Part shown: positions 24,102 to 32,891 of the stretch, in pieces
Layout: each line of letters begins with the position of its first letter
Numbering within the stretch: position 1 is the stretch's first letter
Source: Deltaproteobacteria bacterium
Lineage (GTDB): Bacteria; Myxococcota_A; Polyangia; DRWM01; JAAZOP01
DNA: 64,000 bases
NCBI GenBank assembly: GCA_016218765.1
Contig: JACRCZ010000009.1
Span: 1-64,000, forward strand
Direction: 5' to 3'
Made by a program: the position numbers and the translations under genes
Notes under the pieces: model-generated
What the model was told of the DNA's origin: nothing
The model's input: only the letters and a program-made list of their open reading frames with translations
The model's database searches: none

Positions 24102-26681
24102 CTACAGCCGGTACTTCCCCGCCAGGAACGCGCGCACGACCTGATCCACCATGCCGTCGTCGACCATCGCCACATCGAGCTGCCGCATGAACTGCAGGAG
24201 CCGTCCCAGCACGTCCAGGTGCGCGCGGATCTTCTCCCGGTCCGCCTTGGAGAACCGCGCGGTCACCAGGTCGCCGCGCGATTCCACCGAGAAACCGTGC
24301 TCGCGCAGGATCGCGGCGATCGCGGCGACCCGCCGGCTGCGCCGCGCCTCGTCCGCCGCCCCGCCGTGGAAGCGGAAGCTGATGTAGTTCTTGTCCGCGG
24401 TCAGCCCGCAGTAGGTGTCCACCGCGCTGAAGTGGTAGCCGACCCGGGCGGCGTAGTTGAGGTAACGGTCCGAGACGATGGCGTAGCACGGGTCCCGGAA
24501 CGTCCGCTCCTCCTCCGGGTTCTCCATCGCGTGCCGCGCCATGATCGACAGGAGCCCCTTGACGTCGATCGGCCGCGGCCCGAACCGCGGGATGCCGGGG
24601 TCGAGCATCCCGCCCAGCAGCGCCGCCAGCGGCACCGACGTGATGTGCCGCCGCTTCACCGTGCGCCCGTGCGACGGCGGCGCCAGGCCCCCGCCCAGGT
24701 CCACGACGTACAGGTCGATCGGCAGGAACACGTCGAGCTTGTAGCTCGCCGCGCGGAAGTCCCCCAGCTCGGCCCCCATGCCGAACATCTCCTCGTACGA
24801 CTTCTCGTGGATGTACCGCGCCACGTCGTGCAACGTGCGGCACTCCGCGATCGTGAAGTCGGGCGAGCGCGGGTCGGACAGGCGGAGCGGGACCACCACC
24901 TCCGCCACCCGCTCCAGCAGGCGGAACGTCGGCGAGGCCCGCACCCGCGCCTCCCGCGCCGCCGCGGCGCGTCCCTCCGCGCCCTTCGCCTCCAGCCCGG
25001 GAACCAGGCCCTCGTACACCCTGCGCCGCGCGGCATCCACGGTGACGATCGTCCCCGGCGCGAGCCGCGCCGTCGCCTCCCGCGCCCCCAGCAGCGCGGG
25101 CACCCGGAGCTCGCGCGCCAGGGACGCCATGTGCCCCGTCGTCCCACCGACGTCCGTCACCACCGCCGCAGCCCGCGTCAGCGCCCGCACGAAACGGGGC
25201 GACGACCGCTTCGCGACGAGCACGCCGCCGGCCGGGAACCCGTCGAGGTCGCCGTTCTCGTCGAGGTGTACGACGGGTCCCGAGCCGACCCCCGGGCAGG
25301 CGACCTCCCCGCCGGCCAGCAGCACCACGTGCCCGGGCAGCGGCGGCGTCTCCTCGGACGCGCCGGCCGCCAGCCGCAACGGCCGCGACTGGAGGATGAA
25401 CGGCCGCCGCTCGCGGTCCAGCGCCCACTCCACGTCCTGCGGGCAGCCGAAGTGCGCCTCCAGCACCAGCGCCAGCCGTGCCAGCTCCACCGCCTCGGCG
25501 TCCGCGAGGCAGGGCTCTCCCCCGGCGCCGCTCTCGCGCCGCACGCCCGGGTGCGGCTCGCGCGCCGACACGCGCAGCGCCTCCGCGGGGACGCTGCCGT
25601 CCACGAGCGACGAGCCCAGGCCGTGGACCGCATGGACCAGCACGTCCCGCGCGTCGGCCCGGCTCGGATCGACGGAGTACGCCACGCCCGCCGCGGCCGC
25701 GTCGACCATCGCCACGAACCCGACCGCCATCGTCGCCGTGTCGGAGAGCGCGCACATCGCCGTCCGGTAGTGCACCGCCCCCGGCGCGTGCAGGCTGGCC
25801 ACGACCTCCAGGTAGGCCGGCAGCAGGTCCGCCTCCCCCACGCCCAGCACCGTCGCGAACTGGCCCGCGAACGACATCTCCGTGTCCTCGCCGGGAGCGC
25901 TCGACCGCACCGCCACCCGGACCGTCCGCCCGCAGCGCCGGCAGAGGTCGCCGTAGGCCTCCGCGATCGCCGCCCGCAGCGGCTCGGGCACCGTCGCCCC
26001 GAGCACCCGCCGCCGGATCCGTCCCGAAAGCTCGTCCGACGCGCCGGCGCAGGACAGGCCCTGGTACTCCTTCTCCACCAGGTCATCGATCCCGTTCTCG
26101 CGGAACAGCAGCCGGCACGCCTCGGCCGTGACCGCGAAGCCGTCCGGCGTCGGCAGCCCGACGTTGTTCCGGACCTCGCCCAGGTTGGCCATCTTCCCGC
26201 CCGCGCTCGCCCCGTCGCCCGCCCCGAGGCCGGCCAGCGGCACGACCAGCGCTCCCCCGCGCTCCGTCCCGGCCGACTCCTCGCCCAGCCGCGCGTGCAG
26301 CGCGGCGCCGATCGCGTCCAGCCGTCCCGGCAGCGCCGGGTAGCGCCCCTGCGCGATCGCGTTCAGGCTGGCCTGCATGCGGTGCACGTCCGCGACCAGC
26401 CGCACCGCCGTGCGCTTGACGAACGCGGGGTCGACGGGCTCGGCGCGCAGGAGCTTCTGCTCCAGGTCCGTCATGCCTTCCAGGAAGTCGTGGTTCGCCC
26501 CCAAGAGCGTGCGGAACTCGGCGTAGCACTGCTTGAAACGCACGAGCTGTGCGCTCGTTTCCCGCCGGTCGCCGCGGCGCAGCCCGATGACCTCCAGGAA
26601 GGTCAGGAGCAGGCGCCACAGGCGTGCGAACAGGGCGGCGACGGCGCGGCCGGCCCGGCCCGGGATGCCGCCTGCCCTCAT
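24102..26681 (-). CDS. PEP synthase/PPDK-like protein, paralogue A, with atypical C-terminal domain
   Basis: An 859-residue protein, one of three paralogues here. A helical N-terminal region (about residues 1-150) precedes a PPDK_N ATP-grasp domain: GGKMANLGEV (~161), VRSSAPGEDTEMSF (~258), PQDVEWA with LQSRPL (~414-430). Next is the mobile phosphohistidine domain with the candidate catalytic His in GGTTGHMASLARE (~516). The canonical C-terminal PEP/pyruvate TIM barrel is not recognisable. A ~270-residue domain replaces it (C-RTLHD-R-IHEK-EEMF, VDLGGG, SDRYLNYAARVGYHFS, NYISFRFHGG, RQLD-AM), conserved in the other two copies. It is the last gene of a minus-strand operon, 4 bases after a receiver gene. 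Phosphotransfer to an unknown acceptor is inferred. Confidence 0.8.
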   Translation of the reverse strand: MRAGGIPGRAGRAVAALFARLWRLLLTFLEVIGLRRGDRRETSAQLVRFKQCYAEFRTLLGANHDFLEGMTDLEQKLLRAEPVDPAFVKRTAVRLVADVHRMQASLNAIAQGRYPALPGRLDAIGAALHARLGEESAGTERGGALVVPLAGLGAGDGASAGGKMANLGEVRNNVGLPTPDGFAVTAEACRLLFRENGIDDLVEKEYQGLSCAGASDELSGRIRRRVLGATVPEPLRAAIAEAYGDLCRRCGRTVRVAVRSSAPGEDTEMSFAGQFATVLGVGEADLLPAYLEVVASLHAPGAVHYRTAMCALSDTATMAVGFVAMVDAAAAGVAYSVDPSRADARDVLVHAVHGLGSSLVDGSVPAEALRVSAREPHPGVRRESGAGGEPCLADAEAVELARLALVLEAHFGCPQDVEWALDRERRPFILQSRPLRLAAGASEETPPLPGHVVLLAGGEVACPGVGSGPVVHLDENGDLDGFPAGGVLVAKRSSPRFVRALTRAAAVVTDVGGTTGHMASLARELRVPALLGAREATARLAPGTIVTVDAARRRVYEGLVPGLEAKGAEGRAAAAREARVRASPTFRLLERVAEVVVPLRLSDPRSPDFTIAECRTLHDVARYIHEKSYEEMFGMGAELGDFRAASYKLDVFLPIDLYVVDLGGGLAPPSHGRTVKRRHITSVPLAALLGGMLDPGIPRFGPRPIDVKGLLSIMARHAMENPEEERTFRDPCYAIVSDRYLNYAARVGYHFSAVDTYCGLTADKNYISFRFHGGAADEARRSRRVAAIAAILREHGFSVESRGDLVTARFSKADREKIRAHLDVLGRLLQFMRQLDVAMVDDGMVDQVVRAFLAGKYRL

Positions 26682-26685
26682 CGGC

Positions 26686-27081
26686 CTACGCCCCGCCCCC
26701 GCCCCGCGCCGCGCGGCTTCGCGCGGCCGCAGCCTCGATGCGCGCGACGAGGTCGGGGATCGGATGCGGCTTGAGCAGGTAGGCCGCGGCGCCCGTGCGC
26801 AGTCCGTCCCGCTCGTCGACCACCGACCGGTGTCCGGTGAGCAGGATCACCTCCGTCGCCGGCGACCGCCGCTTGATCTCCGACAGCACGTCCAGCCCGT
26901 CGCGGTCCGGCATCTTCACGTCCAGCACCACGGCGTCGAACGCGCGCTCCGCGACCCGTCCCAGCGCCGCCTCGCCGCCCTCCGCCACCGTGACCTCGAA
27001 GCCGCGCCGCCGCAGCACCTTCGCCAGCGCCGTCGTGAACTCCCGCTCGTCGTCCACCAGCAGCACGCCAAGCCCCGTCAC
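26686..27081 (-). CDS. Single-domain response regulator
   Basis: A 131-residue receiver with LLVDDE (about residues 7-12), phospho-acceptor Asp in VVLDVKMPDRDG (about 52), Thr in LLTGH and Lys in YLLKPH. A short Ala/Arg/Gly tail follows. The GTG start at 27081 overlaps the kinase stop (GTGA), so it is translationally coupled and is the probable partner of that kinase. The dikinase-like gene starts 4 bases after its stop. Confidence 0.85.
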   Translation of the reverse strand: MTGLGVLLVDDEREFTTALAKVLRRRGFEVTVAEGGEAALGRVAERAFDAVVLDVKMPDRDGLDVLSEIKRRSPATEVILLTGHRSVVDERDGLRTGAAAYLLKPHPIPDLVARIEAAAARSRAARGGGGA

Positions 27082-28745
27082 GGCGGGCTCCCGGCCGGCG
27101 CCTGCACCGGCAGTGCGACCGTGAACGTCGTGCCCCCGCCTTCGGCGCTGTCGACGGCGATCGTTCCGCCCAGCTCCTGCACGAGGCCGTAGCATATCGC
27201 GAGCCCCAGGCCGGTGCCACGTCCCACGGGCTTGGTGGTGAAGAACGGCTGGAAGATGCGCGCCAGGTTCTCGGGCGGGATCCCCGGCCCGTTGTCCCGC
27301 ACCCGCAGGACCACGCGGCCGCCCTCGAGCCGCGACGACACCAGCACCCGCGCGTCCCGGCGCCCGGCCGTCGCGTCCAGCGCGTTGTTCACGACGTTCA
27401 TCACGATCTGCTGCAGGTGCGCCGGCGTGCACTCGATGGGCGGCAGCGTGCCGAAGTCGGTGTCCAGCGTCACCTCATCGACCCGCGCCCGCGCCCGCGC
27501 CACGACGCACAGCTCGCCCAGGAACGCCGCGACGTCGATCCGCTCCGGCTGCGCGTCCACCCGGCGCGAGAACTTGAGCAGCCCCTGCGTGATCACCTTG
27601 CAGCGCGCCACCTGCTCGCCGATCTTCCCGGCCGACTCGAGGATCTCGCGGCGGTCCTCCTCCGGAATCGGCGGCGTCCCGCCCAGGTCCTGGATCCAGG
27701 TCCGCAGCGTATCGATCGTCGCCAGCGGGTTGTTGATCTCGTGCGCCAGCCCGGCGGACATCTCGCCCACCGCCGCCACGCGGCCCGTGGCCACCAGGCG
27801 CTGCGCCATCGCGTCCTTCTCCTGGTCCGCCTGCCGGATGCGCCGCACCTGCCGCCGCGCCACCGCGAGCGCCAGCACCACCGCCCCCACCGCCCCCAGG
27901 AGCCAGATGCCGATCCCGAGCAGCGACGCGTCGAAGAGCGGCGCGAACACGTCGCCCAGCTCCTGCCGGTACACCAGCAGCCAGCGCGGGTGCTCCAGCC
28001 ACGCCGTCGTCACCAGATACCGCGTCCCCCCGATCTCCTCCTCCCCCCCCCGCGTGCCCTCGTGCCACGCGGGCCGGCCCAGCCCCGCCGGCGCCAGGAG
28101 CTGCCCGTGCGCCCCCTTCGTCTGGTACAGGCCCGCCTCGTTGACGATGAACGTCTCGCCCGTGCGCCCGCTGCGCGAGACGTTGACCAGCCGCTCGAAG
28201 TAGTCCGCGCTCACGGTGGCCCGCAGGATCCAGAAGTCGTCGGCCTCCCGCCGCAGCACCGCGATGACGAAGTGCGGCACGCCGCGGTAGCCCAGGAACA
28301 CGTCGCTCACGTACACCCCCCGCTCGACGACCTCGGTGAACCACGGGGCGTCGCGGTAGTTCCGCCCCGCCAGATCGAACGGACCCACGTACTGCACGTG
28401 GTCGCCCCGCGAGTCGATGACCCCGATGTCGCTCAACACCTCGGGCTGCTGCCGGATCACCCGGAAGACCCGGTCCAACTCGCCCTCGCGCAGCTCCGCC
28501 TTCGTGTAGCGCTCCGTGATCGCCCGCAGCTCGGCCTCCCGCGCCGCCAGGAACTGCTCCAGCGCCTCCCGCTGGTGCCGCAGCGACAGCGCGTGCTGGT
28601 CGACCACGATCGCCCGGTTGAGCCGGAAGAAGAGCCAGGAGTTCGCCGCGCTGACGACCAGCAGCGGCACCACCGAAACGAGCGCCATGCGCAGCACGAG
28701 GCTGCGCCGCAGCTTGCGGTAGTCTCCCGCCGGATGTCCGGACAT
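27078..28745 (-). CDS. Membrane sensor histidine kinase with dCache-type sensor
   Basis: A 555-residue kinase. TM1 (about residues 15-36) and TM2 (about 280-300) bracket a ~240-residue extracytoplasmic domain with dCache hallmarks ([27 protein letters not shown]). The H-box is [19 protein letters not shown] (His ~335). The N box (NVVNNALDA), G1 (DNGPGIP) and G2 (GRGTGLGLA) are intact. It is paralogous to the kinase at 51787. Its ATG overlaps the preceding TGA by one base (TGATG) and its TGA overlaps the receiver GTG, giving a tightly coupled fusion-protein/kinase/receiver set. Confidence 0.92.
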   Translation of the reverse strand: MSGHPAGDYRKLRRSLVLRMALVSVVPLLVVSAANSWLFFRLNRAIVVDQHALSLRHQREALEQFLAAREAELRAITERYTKAELREGELDRVFRVIRQQPEVLSDIGVIDSRGDHVQYVGPFDLAGRNYRDAPWFTEVVERGVYVSDVFLGYRGVPHFVIAVLRREADDFWILRATVSADYFERLVNVSRSGRTGETFIVNEAGLYQTKGAHGQLLAPAGLGRPAWHEGTRGGEEEIGGTRYLVTTAWLEHPRWLLVYRQELGDVFAPLFDASLLGIGIWLLGAVGAVVLALAVARRQVRRIRQADQEKDAMAQRLVATGRVAAVGEMSAGLAHEINNPLATIDTLRTWIQDLGGTPPIPEEDRREILESAGKIGEQVARCKVITQGLLKFSRRVDAQPERIDVAAFLGELCVVARARARVDEVTLDTDFGTLPPIECTPAHLQQIVMNVVNNALDATAGRRDARVLVSSRLEGGRVVLRVRDNGPGIPPENLARIFQPFFTTKPVGRGTGLGLAICYGLVQELGGTIAVDSAEGGGTTFTVALPVQAPAGSPP

Positions 28746-29995
28746 CAGGCCGGACCCGAGGCGGACCCGTCCGGCGCCTCGTCCCCGTCCTCGGGCCGCC
28801 GCACCGCGGTTTCGATCGCCAGCGCCAGCCGATCCGGGGAGATGGGCTTGAGCAGGAAGTCGACGGCCCCCAGGCCCATCGCGTCCAGCCCCGCCGCCGG
28901 CGTCCCGTGCCCGGTCAGCATCACCGCCGGCACCCCATGCCCCCGGTCGCGCATCCGTGCGAGCACCTGCAGTCCGTCCAGCCCCGGCATCTTGAGGTCC
29001 AGCACGACGACGTCGAACTCCCCCCGCTCGGCCGCCGCCAGCCCCGCTTCACCGTCCGCCGCGCACGTCACGTCGATGTCCCGCCGCCCCAGCACCTTCA
29101 CCAGCGCCTCGCGAAACGCGTCGTCGTCATCGACCAGCAGCGCCCGCGTCCGCCGCCCCCCGCTCTCCCGCCCCCGTTCCGCCCTCCGTCTCCCCGCCCC
29201 CGCCTCCACGTTCACCGCCTCGTCCACCCCATCCTCGGCCTCGTCGTTCCCGCTCTCCCCATCCCGATTCCGTGTTCCTGGGTCCCCGTTCCGTGCTCCT
29301 GGTTCCGTGTTCCTAGTTCCTAGTTCCTTGTTCCCATTCCCATTCCCATTCCCATTCCCCGTTCCCCCCGCCCTCAGCCGCCGCAGCATCTCCCGCCCGC
29401 TCTTCCTCCACCGCTTGAAGATCCTCACCGGCCCCCCGTCGGCCGCCGGACTCACCTCCACCTCCACCCAGGTCGCCGGCAAGAGCAGGCCGTGCAGCAT
29501 CCCCGCGACGCCCAGGAGGATCATCAGCTTCCCCGTGATCAAGAGCCAGGGTCCGGCCAGGAAGGCCAGGCAGGCGATGACGGCGCCCGCCGCGACCTCC
29601 GACCAGCGGATCTCCCGCCGCGTGTGCAGCGCGCGCACGTGGGTCCGCGGCACGACGTCCACGCGCGTGACCGAGTAGGGGTCGAGCGCAGCTTCCCCCG
29701 TGGGCGGGATCACGGCCCGCACGCGGACCAGCGAGCGTGCCGTCACGAACAGGCTGACCGCCTCCTCCTCGGGCTCCTCGAGCACCGAGCGGGCGAGTCG
29801 CAGGTGGCTGTGGGCGACGTGGTGCTCGGCCAGGAACGGCTCGTCCTCCGGGAGCGCCTCGCGCGCCGCGGCCCGGAACAGGGCGACGGTTTCTTCGGCC
29901 AGACGGCTCTGGAAGCGGCGTCCGGTGAGGTCCCCGCGTTCGCGCTTGCCGTGGAGCTCGCGGATCGCGCGCCGGGCGGCCTCCACGTCAGTCAT
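28745..29995 (-). CDS. Membrane protein fused to a receiver domain
   Basis: A 416-residue protein. Residues ~1-140 are mostly helical and soluble. Two hydrophobic helices (~145-185, including LAGPWLLITGKLMILLGVAGML) form a membrane anchor. A low-complexity Gly/Asn/Arg/Glu linker (~222-275) is encoded by a tandem heptanucleotide repeat. The C-terminal ~125 residues are a receiver with LLVDDDDAF, Asp in VVLDLKMPGLDG, Thr in LTGHG and Lys in FLLKPI. A membrane-tethered receiver is unusual. Its ATG overlaps the stop of the 67-residue microprotein gene by 8 bases, and it precedes the kinase gene by a 1-base overlap. Confidence 0.85.
   Translation of the reverse strand: MTDVEAARRAIRELHGKRERGDLTGRRFQSRLAEETVALFRAAAREALPEDEPFLAEHHVAHSHLRLARSVLEEPEEEAVSLFVTARSLVRVRAVIPPTGEAALDPYSVTRVDVVPRTHVRALHTRREIRWSEVAAGAVIACLAFLAGPWLLITGKLMILLGVAGMLHGLLLPATWVEVEVSPAADGGPVRIFKRWRKSGREMLRRLRAGGTGNGNGNGNGNKELGTRNTEPGARNGDPGTRNRDGESGNDEAEDGVDEAVNVEAGAGRRRAERGRESGGRRTRALLVDDDDAFREALVKVLGRRDIDVTCAADGEAGLAAAERGEFDVVVLDLKMPGLDGLQVLARMRDRGHGVPAVMLTGHGTPAAGLDAMGLGAVDFLLKPISPDRLALAIETAVRRPEDGDEAPDGSASGPA
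29266..29367. repeat. Tandem heptanucleotide/hexanucleotide repeat inside a gene
   Basis: About ten 7-base units of form NNTTCCN (plus strand; for example tgttcct, agttcct, ggttccg) are followed by attccc hexamers and end attcccc-gttcccc. They encode the flexible linker of the receiver fusion. The final heptamers recur at 40568-40588. Confidence 0.8.
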
Positions 29996-30191
29996 CGTAC
30001 GGGTATTCTCCCGGCGCGACGGCCCGCGCGTGCAGCGTGGGCACGAAGGAGATGACCAGGGCCAGGACGAGCACGAAGGCGACGACGAACGCGAACCACG
30101 GGTCCCACGCGGCGATGGTCGAGTCGTACAGCAGCCAGAGCAGGAAACCGTACAGGACGATGTTGCAGACGATCTGCCACAGCTTGCTCAT
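29988..30191 (-). CDS. 67-residue membrane microprotein
   Basis: A 67-residue protein with two hydrophobic helices (about residues 5-23 and 30-51) and an acidic end, EYPYDD. GGAGGGG lies about 5 bases upstream of ATG at 30191. Its stop overlaps the start of the membrane-receiver fusion, so expression is coupled. No family recognised. Its position between the TSUP permease and the signalling genes suggests an accessory membrane subunit. Confidence 0.75.
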   Translation of the reverse strand: MSKLWQIVCNIVLYGFLLWLLYDSTIAAWDPWFAFVVAFVLVLALVISFVPTLHARAVAPGEYPYDD

Positions 30192-30200
30192 CGTCCCCTC

Positions 30201-30308
30201 CTACATCCGGCCCTTGAGCCAGATCTCGTACACCACGCCCGCCGTGCCCAGGGAGATCGCCAGCAGCAGCAGCCAGAAGCCGAGCATCGAGTTCAGGATG
30301 CGTTTCAT
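30201..30308 (-). CDS. 35-residue single-pass membrane microprotein
   Basis: A 35-residue protein, MKRILNSML followed by one transmembrane helix (FWLLLLAISLGTAGVVYEIW) and LKGRM. The ATG at 30308 overlaps the TSUP stop (ATGA), and GGGAGG lies 6 bases upstream inside the permease gene. The next gene starts 9 bases after its stop. Short length lowers certainty, but coupling, ribosome-binding site and composition support it. Confidence 0.65.
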   Translation of the reverse strand: MKRILNSMLGFWLLLLAISLGTAGVVYEIWLKGRM

Positions 30309-31426
30309 GTCGAACCTCCCGCCGTGGCCGCCGCCGGCGCGCCCGGCACCACCTCGTCCTCGACCGGCGTCAACAACGGCGCCGCCCACTCGGGCACCCA
30401 GCTCCCGTGCCGCGCGCGGTAGGCGAAGACCACGAGGCACAAGATGAAGAGGCAGAGGAAGATCATCTCGCCCAGCGTCAGCATCACCGCCAGCAGCGAG
30501 AGCAGCTCCACGGACTGTCCGGTGAGCACGTAGGCCAGTCGCAGCGCAGCGCCGCAGGTGGCCAGGATCAGCGAGTAGCTGAGCACGAAGCGGATCGCCG
30601 GACCGCGGACGTAGGCCGTGGCGATGCTGCCCACCTGCGCCCCGAACAAGGCGCCCGAGAGCATGAACAGCACGGCCATCATGTCGACGTGGCCTTCCAT
30701 CGAATGCCGCAGCGCGCCGTACCCGCCGGAGAAGACGATCTCCACCAGGTCCGTGCCCACCGCGATGTGCGTCGAGGAGCCCACCAGGTAGACCAGGGCC
30801 GGGACGCGGATGAACCCGCCCCCGACTCCGAGGAAGCCGGCGAGGATGCCCGTCACCATGCCGACCAGCACGATCACCCACATCGAGACGACGACGCGCG
30901 CCGTGCGGCAGCGGACGATCGGGGCCAGGGGGATGCGCTGGAAGAACTTCGGCAGGGAGCTGGTCTGCAGCTCGCGGTCGACCGCCTTGCCCGCCTTCGT
31001 CATCTCCTTCAGCTTCTTGTGCGCACGATGGGTCTCGATCTGCGTGTACAGGAACAGCCCGAACATGATCACCACCGAGGCGATCAGCAGCACCACGGTC
31101 GCGATGCCGGTCTTCTTGAAGTACACCAGCAGCCGCACCCCCAGCTCCACGCCCAGCATCGTGCCGGCGACCATGCTCAAGGCCAGGGTCCAGTCGATGT
31201 TGCCGAGCTGCCGGTGCCGCACGGTCGAGACGACGCCCTTTCCCGCGATGTGCGTCATGTCGATGCCGGAGGCCATGTACCCCGGGAACCCGAACACGAT
31301 CAGCGCCGGCGTCACCATGTAGCCGCCGCCCACGCCGATGAACCCGCCCACGATGCCCACCGTGAAGCCGATGAACACCAGGAGGAAGATCGGCGCCTCG
31401 ATCCCGGCAATGGGGAAGTCGAACAT
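30305..31426 (-). CDS. TauE/SafE (TSUP) permease, copy A
   Basis: A 373-residue polytopic membrane protein of the TSUP family. The duplicated signature appears twice: VGIVGGFIGVGGGYMVTPAL (~24-43) and ILAGFLGVGGGFIRVPAL. H/D-containing segments follow each (ASGIDMTHIAGKGVVST and IAVGTDLVEIVFSGGYGA). A ~60-residue charged cytoplasmic loop separates the halves. TSUP proteins carry sulfite, sulfonates, organosulfur compounds or thiosulfate; the substrate here is unknown. It lies 13 bases after the 31440-31991 gene and overlaps a microprotein gene. The C-terminus has an extra Ala/Pro tail. Confidence 0.9.
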   Translation of the reverse strand: MFDFPIAGIEAPIFLLVFIGFTVGIVGGFIGVGGGYMVTPALIVFGFPGYMASGIDMTHIAGKGVVSTVRHRQLGNIDWTLALSMVAGTMLGVELGVRLLVYFKKTGIATVVLLIASVVIMFGLFLYTQIETHRAHKKLKEMTKAGKAVDRELQTSSLPKFFQRIPLAPIVRCRTARVVVSMWVIVLVGMVTGILAGFLGVGGGFIRVPALVYLVGSSTHIAVGTDLVEIVFSGGYGALRHSMEGHVDMMAVLFMLSGALFGAQVGSIATAYVRGPAIRFVLSYSLILATCGAALRLAYVLTGQSVELLSLLAVMLTLGEMIFLCLFILCLVVFAYRARHGSWVPEWAAPLLTPVEDEVVPGAPAAATAGGST

Positions 31427-31439
31427 CCGCCCGCTCCTT

Positions 31440-31991
31440 TCAGTGCCCCACGTGGTGCTGGAGGCGCTTGATCTTGAGCCCCAACAGGTCCGTGAACCCC
31501 TCGGCCATGTACCCCAGCGTCACCCCGAGCAGGAGCACGATGACCACGTTCCAGACCGCCCCCCCCGGATACGTCTCGATCCCCTTGTGCTTGAACGTGT
31601 CCTTGTACTTGAACCCCTTGGCGGACTTGATCTGCCACGGCACCCGCACCTCGAGTCGTCCCGCGACGAGCGCGACCCGCTTGCCGTCCTTCACCTCCTT
31701 CGAGGAGATGACCCCGTTGGCCCAGCGCGGCAGGAGGTCGCCTTTCTTCACCGGCACCGCCTGGAGCCCCGTGATCTCCTTGACGTCGGCGATCTCCAGG
31801 GATGCCGGGCGCTCCTTCGTCGCGTCGTGGAACGAGTCCGCGTTCACGGCGTAGCCGTCGCTGGCCGCGCGATGGTAGTACCAGGACTCCATCTGCCCCG
31901 ACACGAAGCTGTGGACGACGACCCCGATCACTCCGCCGGCCGCCAGTGTCCAGAACGCGAACTTGATTGCAGCTCGACCCCTCGTCTGCAC
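31440..31991 (-). CDS. TSUP-associated two-pass membrane protein, copy A
   Basis: A 183-residue protein with an N-terminal helix (~10-30), a ~110-residue extracytoplasmic domain and a C-terminal helix (VWNVVIVLLLGVTLGYMAEG) ending in KIKRLQHHVGH. The C-terminal third resembles the small proteins preceding the other two TSUP genes (36334 and 44594), so this is the long form of a TSUP-partner family. GTG at 31991 is chosen because GGAGGTGG lies about 9 bases upstream; an in-frame TTG at 31997 is possible. Role unknown, perhaps an accessory subunit of the permease. Confidence 0.75.
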   Translation of the reverse strand: MQTRGRAAIKFAFWTLAAGGVIGVVVHSFVSGQMESWYYHRAASDGYAVNADSFHDATKERPASLEIADVKEITGLQAVPVKKGDLLPRWANGVISSKEVKDGKRVALVAGRLEVRVPWQIKSAKGFKYKDTFKHKGIETYPGGAVWNVVIVLLLGVTLGYMAEGFTDLLGLKIKRLQHHVGH

Positions 31992-32054
31992 CGCCAAGAC
32001 TCCACCTCCACCCCCCCGGGGAAACGTCCCGGGCCATCGATCATCCGGGCGCCG

Positions 32055-32513
32055 TCAGCGACCCGATTCCTGGACCTTCGCGAGCACCCGCAGCCGCTGT
32101 TTGGCCCAGCGGCGCCGCGCCAAGGCCTTCGCGACCTCCAGGCCCAGCTCGTCCGGCAGGGCCGGGGCGCGCAGCACCGAATGGACGCCCGCGCGCACCG
32201 CCTGCACCGCGTCCTCCACCGCCGGATCCGGGGAAACCACCACGATCTCCGCGGTCGGCGACCGGTCGCGGATCCGCTCCAGGAGGGCCATCTGCGCGTC
32301 GTCGAGCACGGCCGCGGCGACGACGAAGACGTCCACGGCCTGCGCGAACGCCTCGTCCCAGTCCGCGACCTCGCGCGGCGAGGCCGCCGCGACCGGCGAG
32401 CCCGCGCGTGCCAGACCACGCGCCACGCGGCCGGCCTCCGCCGCATCCGGAGAGACCACGATAATGCGCGGCTCCGGGGGGGCCGATGCCTCGCGGCTCA
32501 CGACCGCGTGCAC
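32055..32513 (-). CDS. Pseudo-receiver (degenerate response-regulator domain)
   Basis: About 152 residues with receiver-like strand-helix order: RIIVVSPDAAEAGRVARGLARAG, DVFVVAAAVLDD, AEIVVVSPDP, HSVLRAPALPDEL. The acidic pair is reduced to SPD, the acceptor Asp is Ala and the conserved Lys is lost, so phosphorylation is not expected. GTG at 32513 follows a G-run. A longer reading up to 32750 would cross the sigma-54 promoter and is disfavoured. First gene of the predicted sigma-54 operon; a docking or anti-regulator role is inferred. Confidence 0.65.
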   Translation of the reverse strand: MHAVVSREASAPPEPRIIVVSPDAAEAGRVARGLARAGSPVAAASPREVADWDEAFAQAVDVFVVAAAVLDDAQMALLERIRDRSPTAEIVVVSPDPAVEDAVQAVRAGVHSVLRAPALPDELGLEVAKALARRRWAKQRLRVLAKVQESGR

Positions 32514-32663
32514 CGACCCCCCCGAAACCGCGGCGGCCTCCCCGGCCGAACCCTTCGGGCCTCCGAACGCCGCGCCCTCGCGCAGGCGGTCGAGGCCGTT
32601 CCTTCCCGTTCTGGGACCCTCACCCCTCCGGTTTCGGGTCGCTGCCACGGAGGGTCCGGCGAA

Positions 32664-32678
32664 GCAAGCCGGATGCCA
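32664..32678 (-). promoter_or_regulatory. Sigma-54 (-24/-12) promoter
   Basis: On the minus strand TGGCAT-CCGGC-TTGC has the invariant GG and GC exactly 10 bases apart and matches the TGGCAC-N5-TTGC consensus at all but one base. Transcription would begin near 32652 and run into the pseudo-receiver and TSUP operon. The sigma-54 activator gene lies directly upstream (ends 32892). Confidence 0.65.
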
Positions 32679-32741
32679 CGTCACGAGCCCTGGAATTCCG
32701 TGGCCTTTCCGGCAGGCAGGCTCGAGTGCGCCTGCGACGCT

Positions 32742-32799
32742 TGATCCCACCCGCGCGGCGCCCGCGCGGCTCGGCCATCCCGATGAGGGCGTGGGATCA
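32742..32799. promoter_or_regulatory. Candidate activator-binding inverted repeat
   Basis: TGATCCCAC (32742-32750) and GTGGGATCA (32791-32799) are perfect 9-bp inverted arms, 64-121 bases upstream of the -24 element, the usual place for an enhancer-binding protein. Two palindromic ccgcgcgg octamers (32751-32758, 32762-32769) lie between them. The whole 32514-32891 gap appears regulatory. Confidence 0.4.
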
Positions 32800-32891
32800 C
32801 GGTCTTGCGCCCGTTCGGGGCCGGTGGGTCGTTCTGTCCGACTTGCGCCCGCCGGAGCCGCCTCGTCCGCCCACCCCCGTCGGGCCGCACC

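Noticed and set aside
29266..29367. CRISPR-like array
   Set aside because: Units are 6-7 bases with no spacers, and the tract lies inside a coding frame.
32514..32750. N-terminal extension of the pseudo-receiver frame to 32750
   Set aside because: The extension is low-complexity, has no ribosome-binding site at its first start, and would place the sigma-54 promoter inside the gene.
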